NCBI GenBank assembly: GCA_965279735.1
Contig: OZ257260.1
Span: forward strand, 558,001 to 622,000
DNA length: 64,000 bases
DNA from: CAIUGU01 sp965279735
Lineage (GTDB): Bacteria; Pseudomonadota; Gammaproteobacteria; Steroidobacterales; Steroidobacteraceae
Direction: 5' to 3'
In this document: piece after piece, positions 53,701-64,000 of the stretch
How the letters are laid out: the number at the start of each line of letters is the position of its first letter
How positions within the stretch are numbered: position 1 is the first letter of the stretch
Made by a program: the position numbers and the translations under genes
Notes under the pieces: generated by a model
Database searches by the model: none
Told to the model about the DNA's origin: nothing
What the model saw: only the letters and a program-made list of their open reading frames with translations

Positions 53701-54332
53701 CCATCCAGGAATACGAGTCGGAACTCAAGAGCCTGACCAGCGGCTGGATTGCCGACATTGCAGGCGAGCGTCCGACGGTCATGCCGAGCGAGGAATTCCG
53801 CTTCCAGGGCAAACCGGCCACCCTTTCGGGCCTCATGATCGATCTGCGCAAGCGAGGTAACCGGACCATCTTCGTGCTCGATGACTCCACGGGGCGCATC
53901 GAGGTGTCGCTCTTCGAAGAGGCGTTCCAGCAATACCGCGCGATCCTGGAAAAGGGCGCGGTGCTCATCGTCGAAGGCAAGCTGCGGTTCGACGAGTTCA
54001 GCGATGACTGGCGGCTCAATCCGAAACGGATCGTCGATATCAACCAGGCACGCGAGCAGCTTGCACGGCGTCTCATCATCCGGTGGCCGGCTGAAAGCCG
54101 GGCGGCAGCCAGTGGCCGCAATTTCGTCATGGCACTCGAACAGATCCTGAAGCCCTGCCGGCCAGGTGCGTGTGGGATAACGGTGCATTACCAGGGCGAT
54201 GATGCCCGCGCCGCGCTTTCCTTTCCGGATAGCTGGACGGTGCGTCCGACGCGCGAAATGATCGAGAAACTCAAAATCCTGGCGGGAGAAGAGGGCGTCC
54301 GGCTCATCTATCCGCCTCGCGACATGGCATGA
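50760..54332 (+). CDS. dnaE: DNA polymerase III alpha subunit
   Basis: Replicative polymerase. 1190 residues from the ATG at 50760, where MPTFVHLRLHTEYSLVD matches the family N-terminus; the open frame upstream is untypical. An N-terminal PHP domain (about 1-280) is followed by the palm with GPGRGSGAGSL (about 380-390). Two catalytic Asp lie in MPDFDIDF (about 415-421) and the third near 565 in KFDFLG. A helix-hairpin-helix region and a C-terminal OB fold (about 1020-1110) follow. It is coupled to slyX (ATGA overlap). In E. coli accA follows dnaE directly; here 4.9 kb intervene. Confidence 0.97.
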   Translation: MPTFVHLRLHTEYSLVDSVLRISSEYGEDGKRGVTGVIDAVAEAGMPAVALTDQSNLFGMVKFYRAAQSRGLKPLIGVDLWVRDVTADRSEPMRLTLLCQNSLGYRNLTQLVSRSYLEGQHKGRATVDRSWLESGALAGLIALSGGSEGDVGKAIVGGRKADAQALLKSWVALLGDRYYLELQRTGRDNEEEHITGALELAAELGVPVVATNDVRFLVPEDFAAHEARVCIQDGALLDDPTRQRRYTDQQYLRSPAEMIALFADVPEAIENSVEIARRCSLDLKLGKSVLPAYPVPVGLTTEDFLRQEAATGLAKRLARFAAHPVAGVRVIPEPEYHQRLALELDVICQMGFAGYFLIVADFIRWSRDNDVPVGPGRGSGAGSLVAYSLGITDLDPLQYDLLFERFLNPERVSMPDFDIDFCMDGRDRVIEYVAQRYGRERVSQIITYGSMAAKAVVRDVARVMGMSYGFADSIAKLIPFELGITLQGALEKEPELKRRYENEDDTREVIDLALALEGLVRNAGMHAGGVVIAPSKITDFAPLYCDENGGSLVTQFDKDDVEAAGLVKFDFLGLRTLTIIDWALKTINRERTLLGEPPLDMAILPMDDPATYQLLQRGDTTAVFQLESRGMKDLIRRLQPDCFEDIVALVALFRPGPLQSGMVDDFIARKKADRGAPGAGIIDYLHPELKPVLASTYGVILYQEQVMQIAQVLAGYTLGGADLLRRAMGKKKAEEMAKQRSIFVSGATGRGVDEANAAYIFDLMEKFAGYGFNKSHSAAYAVLSYQTAWLKTRYPAAFMAAVLSSDMDKTDKVVTLKHECDKMGLKVEPPDVNASRYKFAVSGERSIRYGLGAIKGVGEGVVEALIAEREAHGVFTSLGDFCRRSDLTKLNRRVFEALIRSGALDSLGPNRATLMHELPAALQLADQSLRAHAVGQNDMFGLATPMAASVERQFEVRPEWSRRVRLDGERDTLGLYLTGHPIQEYESELKSLTSGWIADIAGERPTVMPSEEFRFQGKPATLSGLMIDLRKRGNRTIFVLDDSTGRIEVSLFEEAFQQYRAILEKGAVLIVEGKLRFDEFSDDWRLNPKRIVDINQAREQLARRLIIRWPAESRAAASGRNFVMALEQILKPCRPGACGITVHYQGDDARAALSFPDSWTVRPTREMIEKLKILAGEEGVRLIYPPRDMA

Positions 54333-54535
54333 ACGACGAAACAGCCGAACGACTTGAGCTCAAGATCGCCTATCTCGAGCGGGCGAATATCGAACTCAGC
54401 GATGTGGTCTATCGCCAGCAGCAGGAGCTTGAAACACTGCGCTTGCAGGTTGCTTCGCTCGCATCACGCGTTGAGGGCCTGAAATCCGAATCAGAGCCGT
54501 ACTCCACGGAGCAGGAGCGGCCTCCGCACTACTGA
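54329..54535 (+). CDS. slyX: SlyX family coiled-coil protein
   Basis: 68 residues, start overlapping the dnaE stop. Heptad pattern over residues about 5-50 (LELKIAYLERANIELSDVVY, QQQELETLRLQVASL) and the short Pro/His-rich C-terminal tail ending PPHY typical of SlyX. Molecular role unknown in the family. Confidence 0.88.
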   Translation: MNDETAERLELKIAYLERANIELSDVVYRQQQELETLRLQVASLASRVEGLKSESEPYSTEQERPPHY

Positions 54536-54550
54536 GCGCGGCTTGCGATC

Positions 54551-55027
54551 ATGAAGAAAATTTTCCCTCTCGTGATCGCCGTGCTCGCGGGCTTCTGGCT
54601 GCTGGGAGGCCAGAACCAGTTCGGCAACCGGACGGTCCCACGAGCAATCCCTTCTGGCGCGGACACATCAGCGCCGGCCTCGAGCCGACCCGGTGACAGC
54701 AGCGTCCTGACGAAAGCATTCGAGCAACGACGCAGCAATCTCCAGGTCGAAGCGACGGGCATCGTGTCGCGAGTCCTTGCTGATGACAACGACGGCTCAA
54801 GACATCAGCGAATCATCGTCCGTGTCTCTCCGCAGCAGACCGTGCTCATCGCGCACAACATCGATCTTGCCCCGCGAGTGGAGGCGATCAAGGCGGGCGA
54901 CAGCATCTCCTTTGCCGGCGAATACGAATGGAACAGCCAAGGCGGCGTCATCCACTGGACGCATCGCGACCCTGCCGGCCAGCACGTCGCGGGCTGGCTG
55001 GAAGTGGCAGGTCGGCGGTATCAGTAG
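54551..55027 (+). CDS. DUF3465-like exported protein
   Basis: 158 residues. An N-terminal signal or anchor (about 1-20, KKIFPLVIAVLAGFWLLG) and a Pro/Ser-rich linker precede a compact domain. Its motifs GIVSRVLADDNDGSRHQR, LIAHNIDLAPRV, FAGEYEWN and VIHWTHRDP (about 75-145) match my memory of the DUF3465 family. The conserved His and Trp residues suggest a binding or catalytic site, but the function is unknown. It lies 16 bases after slyX and 16 before the M20 gene, so it is probably in the same transcript as both. Confidence 0.75.
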   Translation: MKKIFPLVIAVLAGFWLLGGQNQFGNRTVPRAIPSGADTSAPASSRPGDSSVLTKAFEQRRSNLQVEATGIVSRVLADDNDGSRHQRIIVRVSPQQTVLIAHNIDLAPRVEAIKAGDSISFAGEYEWNSQGGVIHWTHRDPAGQHVAGWLEVAGRRYQ

Positions 55028-55042
55028 GATTCAGGAGAAGGC

Positions 55043-56365
55043 ATGAGGACCGGATTTCTGTTTGCAGCCGTGATTTCCCTGGCGGTTTCCGCCGAGGCCC
55101 ACTGCGCTGCGGCTAAATGGACTACGCCTTCCGCGAGTGAAATCGATTCCGTCTACGCGGATCTCAAAGCCCTCTATATCGATCTGCACCGCAATCCCGA
55201 GCTTGCTTTTCAGGAGGTGCAGACGGGAGCAAAGCTGGCGGAGCGGGCGAAAGCGCTGGGCTACGAGGTCACTACCGGGGTGGGGCGAACGGGACTCGTT
55301 GCAGTGATGAGGAACGGGTCCGGACCCACGGTCATGTTGCGTACGGAGATTGACGCGCTTCCGGTCGCGGAAAAAACGGGGCTGCCTTTTGCCAGCCAGG
55401 TGATGGGGAAGAATGCGAGTGGGCAAACTGTTCCCGTGATGCACGCCTGCGGACACGATCTGCATATGTCTGCGTGGATGGGTACCGCGCGCCTCATGGC
55501 CGAACATCGTGATCGCTGGAGAGGCACGCTCGTGCTGGTCGGGCAGCCTGCCGAGGAAAGTCTGGGCGGAGCAATTGCCATGCTGGACGACGGCCTGTTC
55601 ACCCGCTTTCCACGACCCGACTTCGCGCTCTCGTTGCATGACGACGATACGATGCCGGCGGGCACGATCGGCTATCACCCGGGCTTTTTCCGCGCGATGT
55701 CGGATGCGGTCACGATCACTGTCTATGGGCGCGGCGGTCATGCGGCCATGCCTCACAACACCATCGACCCGGTAGTGCTCGCAGCGCGAATCGTCCTGGG
55801 ACTGCAGACGATCGTGTCGCGGGAGAACAATCCGGTGGATCCCGTCGTCATCACCGTGGGATCGATCCAGGGCGGAACACAAGGCAATGTGATTCCCGAC
55901 GAGGTGAAGCTGCAGTTGTCTGTTCGCACCTATACAGACGAAGTGCGTACACGGACGCTTGCTGCCATTCGTCGTGTTACAGCGGGCGAGGCCACGGCTG
56001 CTGGAGCGCCCCGGCCGCCGCAGGTCGATGCGCCTGCCAAAGGCAATCCGCCGGTGTACAACGACCCCACGCTTACGCTACGACTGGCTGGGGCGCTGAA
56101 GAAGAATCTGGGGGAAGGAAAAGTCGTCGAGATGCCGCAGAAGATGACATCGGAAGACTTTGCCGAATACGGGCTCGCAGGAATTCCGGCGGTGCTGCTG
56201 CATATCGGAGCCGTCGATGCAGCGAAGCTCGCCAATGCGCGTCGGACAGGTATTCCCCTACCGTCCCCGCATTCACCGGAATGGGCGCCTGAACTCGAGC
56301 CGACATTGAAGGGCGCGGTCCGCGCTGAAGTGACTGCACTCCTGGAGCTTCTGCACCCGCGCTGA
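55043..56365 (+). CDS. exported M20-family amidohydrolase
   Basis: 440 residues with a signal peptide (about 1-21, cleavage near AEAHCA). Metal-binding motifs of the M20D (hippurate/IAA-amino acid hydrolase) group are present: HACGHDLHMS (about 134-143, Cys and His ligands), GQPAEES (about 170-176, catalytic Glu pair) and the late His near 390. It should cleave N-acyl amino acids or related amides in the periplasm; the substrate is unknown. It converges with a broken TonB-dependent receptor gene, so a scavenging pair that lost its importer is possible. Confidence 0.88.
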   Translation: MRTGFLFAAVISLAVSAEAHCAAAKWTTPSASEIDSVYADLKALYIDLHRNPELAFQEVQTGAKLAERAKALGYEVTTGVGRTGLVAVMRNGSGPTVMLRTEIDALPVAEKTGLPFASQVMGKNASGQTVPVMHACGHDLHMSAWMGTARLMAEHRDRWRGTLVLVGQPAEESLGGAIAMLDDGLFTRFPRPDFALSLHDDDTMPAGTIGYHPGFFRAMSDAVTITVYGRGGHAAMPHNTIDPVVLAARIVLGLQTIVSRENNPVDPVVITVGSIQGGTQGNVIPDEVKLQLSVRTYTDEVRTRTLAAIRRVTAGEATAAGAPRPPQVDAPAKGNPPVYNDPTLTLRLAGALKKNLGEGKVVEMPQKMTSEDFAEYGLAGIPAVLLHIGAVDAAKLANARRTGIPLPSPHSPEWAPELEPTLKGAVRAEVTALLELLHPR

Positions 56366-56371
56366 AGGATC

Positions 56372-56404
56372 GCCGGTGCATCTGCGCGTAGCAGACGCAC
56401 CGGC
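56372..56404. terminator. bidirectional stem-loop between convergent genes
   Basis: An 8-bp stem (gccggtgc / gcaccggc) is extended past one mismatch by 5 bp (tctgc / gcaga). It lies between the amidohydrolase stop and the receptor stop. No long T run is present on either side. Confidence 0.55.
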
Positions 56405-56411
56405 AAACCGT

Positions 56412-59002
<2,591 letters not shown>

Positions 59003-59156
59003 CTCGCTCTCCTTCGGTGATGGTGCTCCGGATTCTGCGCTCCTGAACACTGAAGGCAAGCCTCTCGCGCGATAGGGGTTGATCCGGGCGTGTAAGGAAG
59101 GTGCAGCCGGACAGGGTGCGAGGGTTTGGTGGTTTTGACGGGCAGGATTTGCGGGC

Positions 59157-59185
59157 TTGTGGCGGGCAGCCGATGCCGCTATTGT
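59157..59185 (+). promoter_or_regulatory. candidate accA promoter
   Basis: TTGTGG (59157-59162) and TATTGT (59180-59185) are 17 bases apart, with a start near 59192 and accA at 59216. Matches are moderate. The rest of the gap between the receptor and accA (59003-59156) shows no clear site. Confidence 0.35.
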
Positions 59186-59215
59186 CGCCGCAGTTTTTCT
59201 GGACTTACCCACACT

Positions 59216-60175
59216 ATGCCCATGAGTTTTCTGGATTTCGAGCAACCGATCGCGGAGCTCGAAGCCAAAATAGACGAGCTGAAGTTCGTCTCCAACGACG
59301 CCGAGGTCAACATCGGCGAGGAAATCGCCAGGCTCCGCGCCAAGAGCCGGGTGCTGACGACCAGCATCTTTGCGAACCTGACCCCCTGGCAGATCACGCA
59401 ACTCGCCCGTCATCCGCAGCGGCCGTACACGCTCGACTACATCTCGACGATCTGCACCGAATTCCAGGAATTGCACGGCGACCGCATGTATGCCGACGAC
59501 TGGGCCATCATCGGTGGTCCGGCGCGCATCGAGGGCCGTCCGGTCATGGTGATCGGCCAGCAGAAGGGCCGGGATACGAAGGAGCGGGTGCGGCGGAACT
59601 ACGGCATGCCGAAGCCCGAGGGCTATCGCAAGGCGCGCCGCCTCATGGAAATGGCGGAACGTTTCCGTTTGCCCATCGTGACGCTGATTGACACCCCGGG
59701 CGCCTATCCGGGCGTCGGTTCCGAAGAACGCGGCCAGAGTGAAGCGATCGCCCGCAATCTGTTCGTGATGGCGACGCTGAACACACCCATCGTCAGCGTT
59801 GTCATCGGCGAAGGCGGTTCGGGCGGTGCACTGGCGATTGGTGTCTGCGACCGGCTGGTGATGCTCCAGTACAGCGTCTACTCCGTGATCACTCCTGAAG
59901 GCTGCGCTTCGATTCTCTGGAAAAGCGCCGACAAGAAGGAACTCGCCGCCGAAGCGATGGGGATGACCGCTGACCGGTTGAACAAGCTCGGCCTGATCGA
60001 CGAGGTGTTGCGTGAGCCGCTCGGGGGTGCCCATCGCGACCCGCAGATGATGGCCGATGCCCTGAAGACTTCGATCCTTCGCCACCTGGATGAATTGACG
60101 GCGCTGGGCCCCGAGAAGCTGCAGCAGGTCCGGCATGACCGCATCCGTGGTTTCGGGGTTTACGGCGGCCGCTGA
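59216..60175 (+). CDS. accA: acetyl-CoA carboxylase carboxyltransferase subunit alpha
   Basis: With AccD transfers the carboxyl group from biotin to acetyl-CoA, giving malonyl-CoA. 319 residues from the ATG at 59216 (ATG at 59222 is equally in frame), identical in length to the E. coli protein. Conserved segments are SFLDFEQPIAELEAKIDEL, GDRMYADDWAIIGG, TLIDTPGAYPGVGSEERGQS (about 158-177) and GEGGSGGALAIGV (about 199-211). No zinc motif, as expected for alpha. Confidence 0.97.
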   Translation: MPMSFLDFEQPIAELEAKIDELKFVSNDAEVNIGEEIARLRAKSRVLTTSIFANLTPWQITQLARHPQRPYTLDYISTICTEFQELHGDRMYADDWAIIGGPARIEGRPVMVIGQQKGRDTKERVRRNYGMPKPEGYRKARRLMEMAERFRLPIVTLIDTPGAYPGVGSEERGQSEAIARNLFVMATLNTPIVSVVIGEGGSGGALAIGVCDRLVMLQYSVYSVITPEGCASILWKSADKKELAAEAMGMTADRLNKLGLIDEVLREPLGGAHRDPQMMADALKTSILRHLDELTALGPEKLQQVRHDRIRGFGVYGGR

Positions 60176-60198
60176 CCCATTGAGGTAGCCTGCCCGGC

Positions 60199-61173
60199 AT
60201 GACCGGCTTTTCACCGCCTGCCCTGCAATCCGTGCTCGATGTGCTCCGGCCCGAAGGGGCCACCGGCGACCTCTGCGTGGCCTTCAGCGGCGGCGTCGAC
60301 TCAACCGTGCTGCTGACCGCTTTGGCCGATCTCAAGGCCGCGGGTTACTCCGGGCAAGTGCGGGCCTCGCACGTCGATCACCAGCTTCATCCCGACTCCG
60401 CGCAATGGCAACTTCAATGTGCCGGGGTCGCTGCGTCGCTCGGAATCGCCTACCGGTCGGAACGGGTCGCTGTGGACGGTTCGGGTCAAGGCATCGAGGC
60501 CGCAGCTCGCACTGTCCGTTACGAAGCCCTGCATGGTCATCTCAAGCCTGGTGAAATCCTGCTGACGGCCCACCATGCGGACGATCAGCTCGAAACCGTC
60601 CTGCTGGCCCTGATGCGGGGCTCGGGAGTGCGGGGTTTATCGGGCATGCCGGCGAGTACGCCTTGTGGATCCGGCTGGCACCAGCGCCCGTTGCTCGATT
60701 TCACCCGCGCGGACCTCGAAACCTGGGGCAGGGAGCGCGGCCTCACGTGGATTTCCGATCCCGCGAACAGCGAAGGTCGCTACAGCCGCAGTGTTTTACG
60801 GCATGCGGTGACGCCCGCACTTCGCGAACGCTGGCCACAGGCAGCCACTGTTGCCTCGCGCTCGGCCCGGCATCTGGCCGAGGCTGCGGATCTGCTCGAC
60901 GACCTCGCGCGTCTGGATCTCGAAGCCGTCGGCGCCGGGGAATGCCTGCAGGTGGCCGCCTTGGGTACGTTGCCTTCGCCCCGACGCAGGAATCTGCTGC
61001 GGTTCTGGCTTCGCGAGCAGGGCCTGTCGATTCCTTCCACCCGCAAACTCGCGAGCCTTGAGCACGACATGCTGGTCGCCCGGGAAGACCGGCACCCGGT
61101 GGTGACCTGGCAGGGTGCGGAAGTGCGTCGCCGACGCGGGTTGCTCTACGCGAGTGCGTCGCTCGCGGAATGA
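60199..61173 (+). CDS. tilS: tRNA(Ile)-lysidine synthetase TilS, short form
   Basis: Modifies C34 of the CAU-anticodon tRNA-Ile to lysidine so that it reads AUA. The PP-loop ATP motif SGGVDS is at 30-35, with SHVDHQLHPDS (about 59-69) and LTAHHADDQLETVLL (about 121-135). At 324 residues it lacks the second C-terminal domain of the 432-residue E. coli enzyme but keeps the catalytic domain and a helical linker (about 200-300). No frameshift or continuation was found downstream, so the short form looks natural. It lies 23 bases after accA. Confidence 0.92.
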   Translation: MTGFSPPALQSVLDVLRPEGATGDLCVAFSGGVDSTVLLTALADLKAAGYSGQVRASHVDHQLHPDSAQWQLQCAGVAASLGIAYRSERVAVDGSGQGIEAAARTVRYEALHGHLKPGEILLTAHHADDQLETVLLALMRGSGVRGLSGMPASTPCGSGWHQRPLLDFTRADLETWGRERGLTWISDPANSEGRYSRSVLRHAVTPALRERWPQAATVASRSARHLAEAADLLDDLARLDLEAVGAGECLQVAALGTLPSPRRRNLLRFWLREQGLSIPSTRKLASLEHDMLVAREDRHPVVTWQGAEVRRRRGLLYASASLAE

Positions 61174-61313
61174 TCGGCTCGAGCCGGATTTCTTTCGTCC
61201 GGCAACCCCTTCGCGCCTTCCTTCAGTTTCCCTGTTCCAGTAGACTGACGACCCGTCGCGAGGATGGTCCTGACCTCCCGCATTCCATCCCTCCCTCCAT
61301 CGACGGTGCCCCC

Positions 61314-62956
<1,643 letters not shown>

Positions 62957-62960
<4 letters not shown>

Positions 62961-63790
62961 AACTTCTCAACTTTTCCGTCGGTCCGGATCAGCCGTTCTT
63001 CCTGATCGCCGGTCCCTGCGTCGTCGAAAGCGAAGGACTGGTGCTCGATACCGCGGGAACGCTCAAGGAGCTGACCACGCGCCTCGGCATTCCCTTCATC
63101 TTCAAAGCGTCCTTCGACAAGGCGAACCGCTCGTCAGCCAAAAGCTTCCGCGGTCCCGGCATGGAAGAGGGCTTGCGGATCCTTTCCGAAGTGAAGCGGC
63201 AGCTCGGCTTGCCCATCCTCACCGATGTGCATGAAGACACGCCGATGGCCGAGGTCGCCTCGGTGGTCGATGTCCTGCAGACGCCTGCATTCCTCTGCCG
63301 GCAGACGAATTTCATCCTGAACGTCTGCTCGCATGGCCGGCCCGTGAACATCAAGAAGGGCCAGTTCCTGTCGCCCTGGGAAATGCAGAACGTGGTCGAC
63401 AAGGCGCGTTCCACCGGCAACGAACAGATCATGGTGTGCGAGCGCGGCTTCTCGTTCGGCTACAACAACCTGGTGTCCGACATGCGGTCACTTTCGGTAA
63501 TGCGCGCCACCGGCTGCCCCGTCGTGTTCGATGCGACGCATTCGGTGCAATTGCCGGGCGGCAAGGGCAATGTTTCCGGCGGGCAGCGTGAGTTCGTGCC
63601 TGTCCTCGCTCGCGCGGCAATCGCAGCGGGTGTGGCCGGCGTTTTCATGGAAACGCATCCCGATCCGGACAAGGCGCTCTCCGACGGACCGAATGCCTGG
63701 CCGCTCAACCGGATGGCCTCTTTGCTCGAGACCTTGCGCGATTTGGATAGAACTGTAAAATCAAAGCCTTATGAGGAAGACCTGATATGA
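62957..63790 (+). CDS. kdsA: 3-deoxy-D-manno-octulosonate 8-phosphate synthase
   Basis: Condenses PEP and arabinose 5-phosphate to KDO-8-P for the LPS inner core. 277 residues from the GTG at 62957 that overlaps the pyrG stop. TIM-barrel motifs are visible: LIAGPCVVES (about 16-25), FKASFDKANRSS (about 50-61), CRQTNFILNVC (about 113-123) and METHPDPDKALSDGPN (about 233-248). Cys in the AGPCV segment and the late Asp-Pro-Asp suggest either metal class; not resolved here. Coupled to eno by an ATGA overlap. Confidence 0.97.
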
Positions 63791-64000
63791 GCCTAATTGT
63801 CGACGTCCGCGGCCGCGAGATCATCGACTCGCGTGGCAATCCCACCGTGGAGGCCGATGTCGTTCTCGACTCCGGAATTGTCGGTCGCGCCGCAGTTCCG
63901 TCGGGCGCATCCACGGGTTCGCGGGAAGCGGTCGAACTTCGCGATGGCGACAAGAAGCGCTATCTCGGCAAGGGCGTGACGAAGGCTGTTGCGAACGTCA
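63787..64000 (+). CDS. eno: enolase, N-terminal part (cut by window edge)
   Basis: The ATG at 63787 overlaps the kdsA stop. The 71 visible residues begin MSLIVDVRGREIIDSRGNPT and contain AAVPSGASTGSREAVELRD, the catalytic-loop region of enolase. The gene runs off the window. pyrG-kdsA-eno is a widespread proteobacterial order. Confidence 0.96.
   Translation, partial: MSLIVDVRGREIIDSRGNPTVEADVVLDSGIVGRAAVPSGASTGSREAVELRDGDKKRYLGKGVTKAVANV

Noticed and set aside
59003..60214. Extension of the receptor frame upstream on the minus strand, antisense to accA
   Set aside because: The receptor has a good ATG with GGAG and a signal peptide at 59002. The upstream part is a high-GC shadow of accA.

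Overview
This is core chromosome of a high-GC gammaproteobacterium. The order rpsB-tsf-pyrH-frr-uppS-cdsA-dxr-rseP-bamA-skp-lpxD-fabZ-lpxA-lpxB-rnhB-dnaE and the run accA-tilS-pyrG-kdsA-eno are gammaproteobacterial. GTP-type PEP carboxykinase, several TonB-dependent receptors and a large PAS/GAF/GGDEF/EAL protein suggest the Xanthomonadales / Nevskiales / Steroidobacteraceae side of the class. This placement is an inference from gene order and content; no rRNA is present. I saw no tRNA, CRISPR array, prophage or intact transposase.

Layout. 1-8.3 kb: the end of an unknown protein, the GTPase TypA, a c-di-GMP multisensor protein, DusA and a cyclase-FHA fusion. 8.3-13.7 kb: pckG on the minus strand, a candidate small RNA upstream of it on the same strand, a small secreted protein, a DinG/YoaA helicase and tsaB. 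13.7-29.6 kb: a phosphate-starvation island with phoBR, a lipoprotein plus TonB-dependent receptor pair, a porin, phoU, pstSCAB and a second phoU; dsbB and dapE lie inside it. 29.6-35.2 kb, minus strand: dapD, dapC, glnD and map. 35.3-54.5 kb, plus strand: the translation / isoprenoid / envelope / lipid A / replication run listed above. 54.5-59 kb: a small exported protein, an exported M20 amidohydrolase and a frameshifted TonB-dependent receptor, lying between slyX (after dnaE) and accA. 59.2-64 kb: accA, tilS, pyrG, kdsA and the start of eno.

The most coherent system is the phosphate island. Four promoters (before phoB, the lipoprotein, the porin and pstS) share one architecture: two 7-base half-sites 11 bases apart, ending exactly 10 bases before a plausible -10 box. 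That is the classical PhoB promoter layout. It implies that PhoB controls an outer-membrane lipoprotein / TonB-receptor pair and a porin as well as the Pst transporter, which suggests energised outer-membrane uptake of a phosphorus compound feeding PstSCAB.

The most unusual DNA is a 293-bp element between rseP and bamA. It has perfect 32-bp terminal inverted repeats and two nested inverted repeats, and its right end abuts the bamA start codon. It looks like a miniature inverted-repeat element inside an essential envelope-biogenesis operon. Other notable points are the candidate ~100-nt RNA upstream of pckG, a triple-palindrome leader before the cyclase gene, an extended ribosomal protein S2 and the receptor frameshift.
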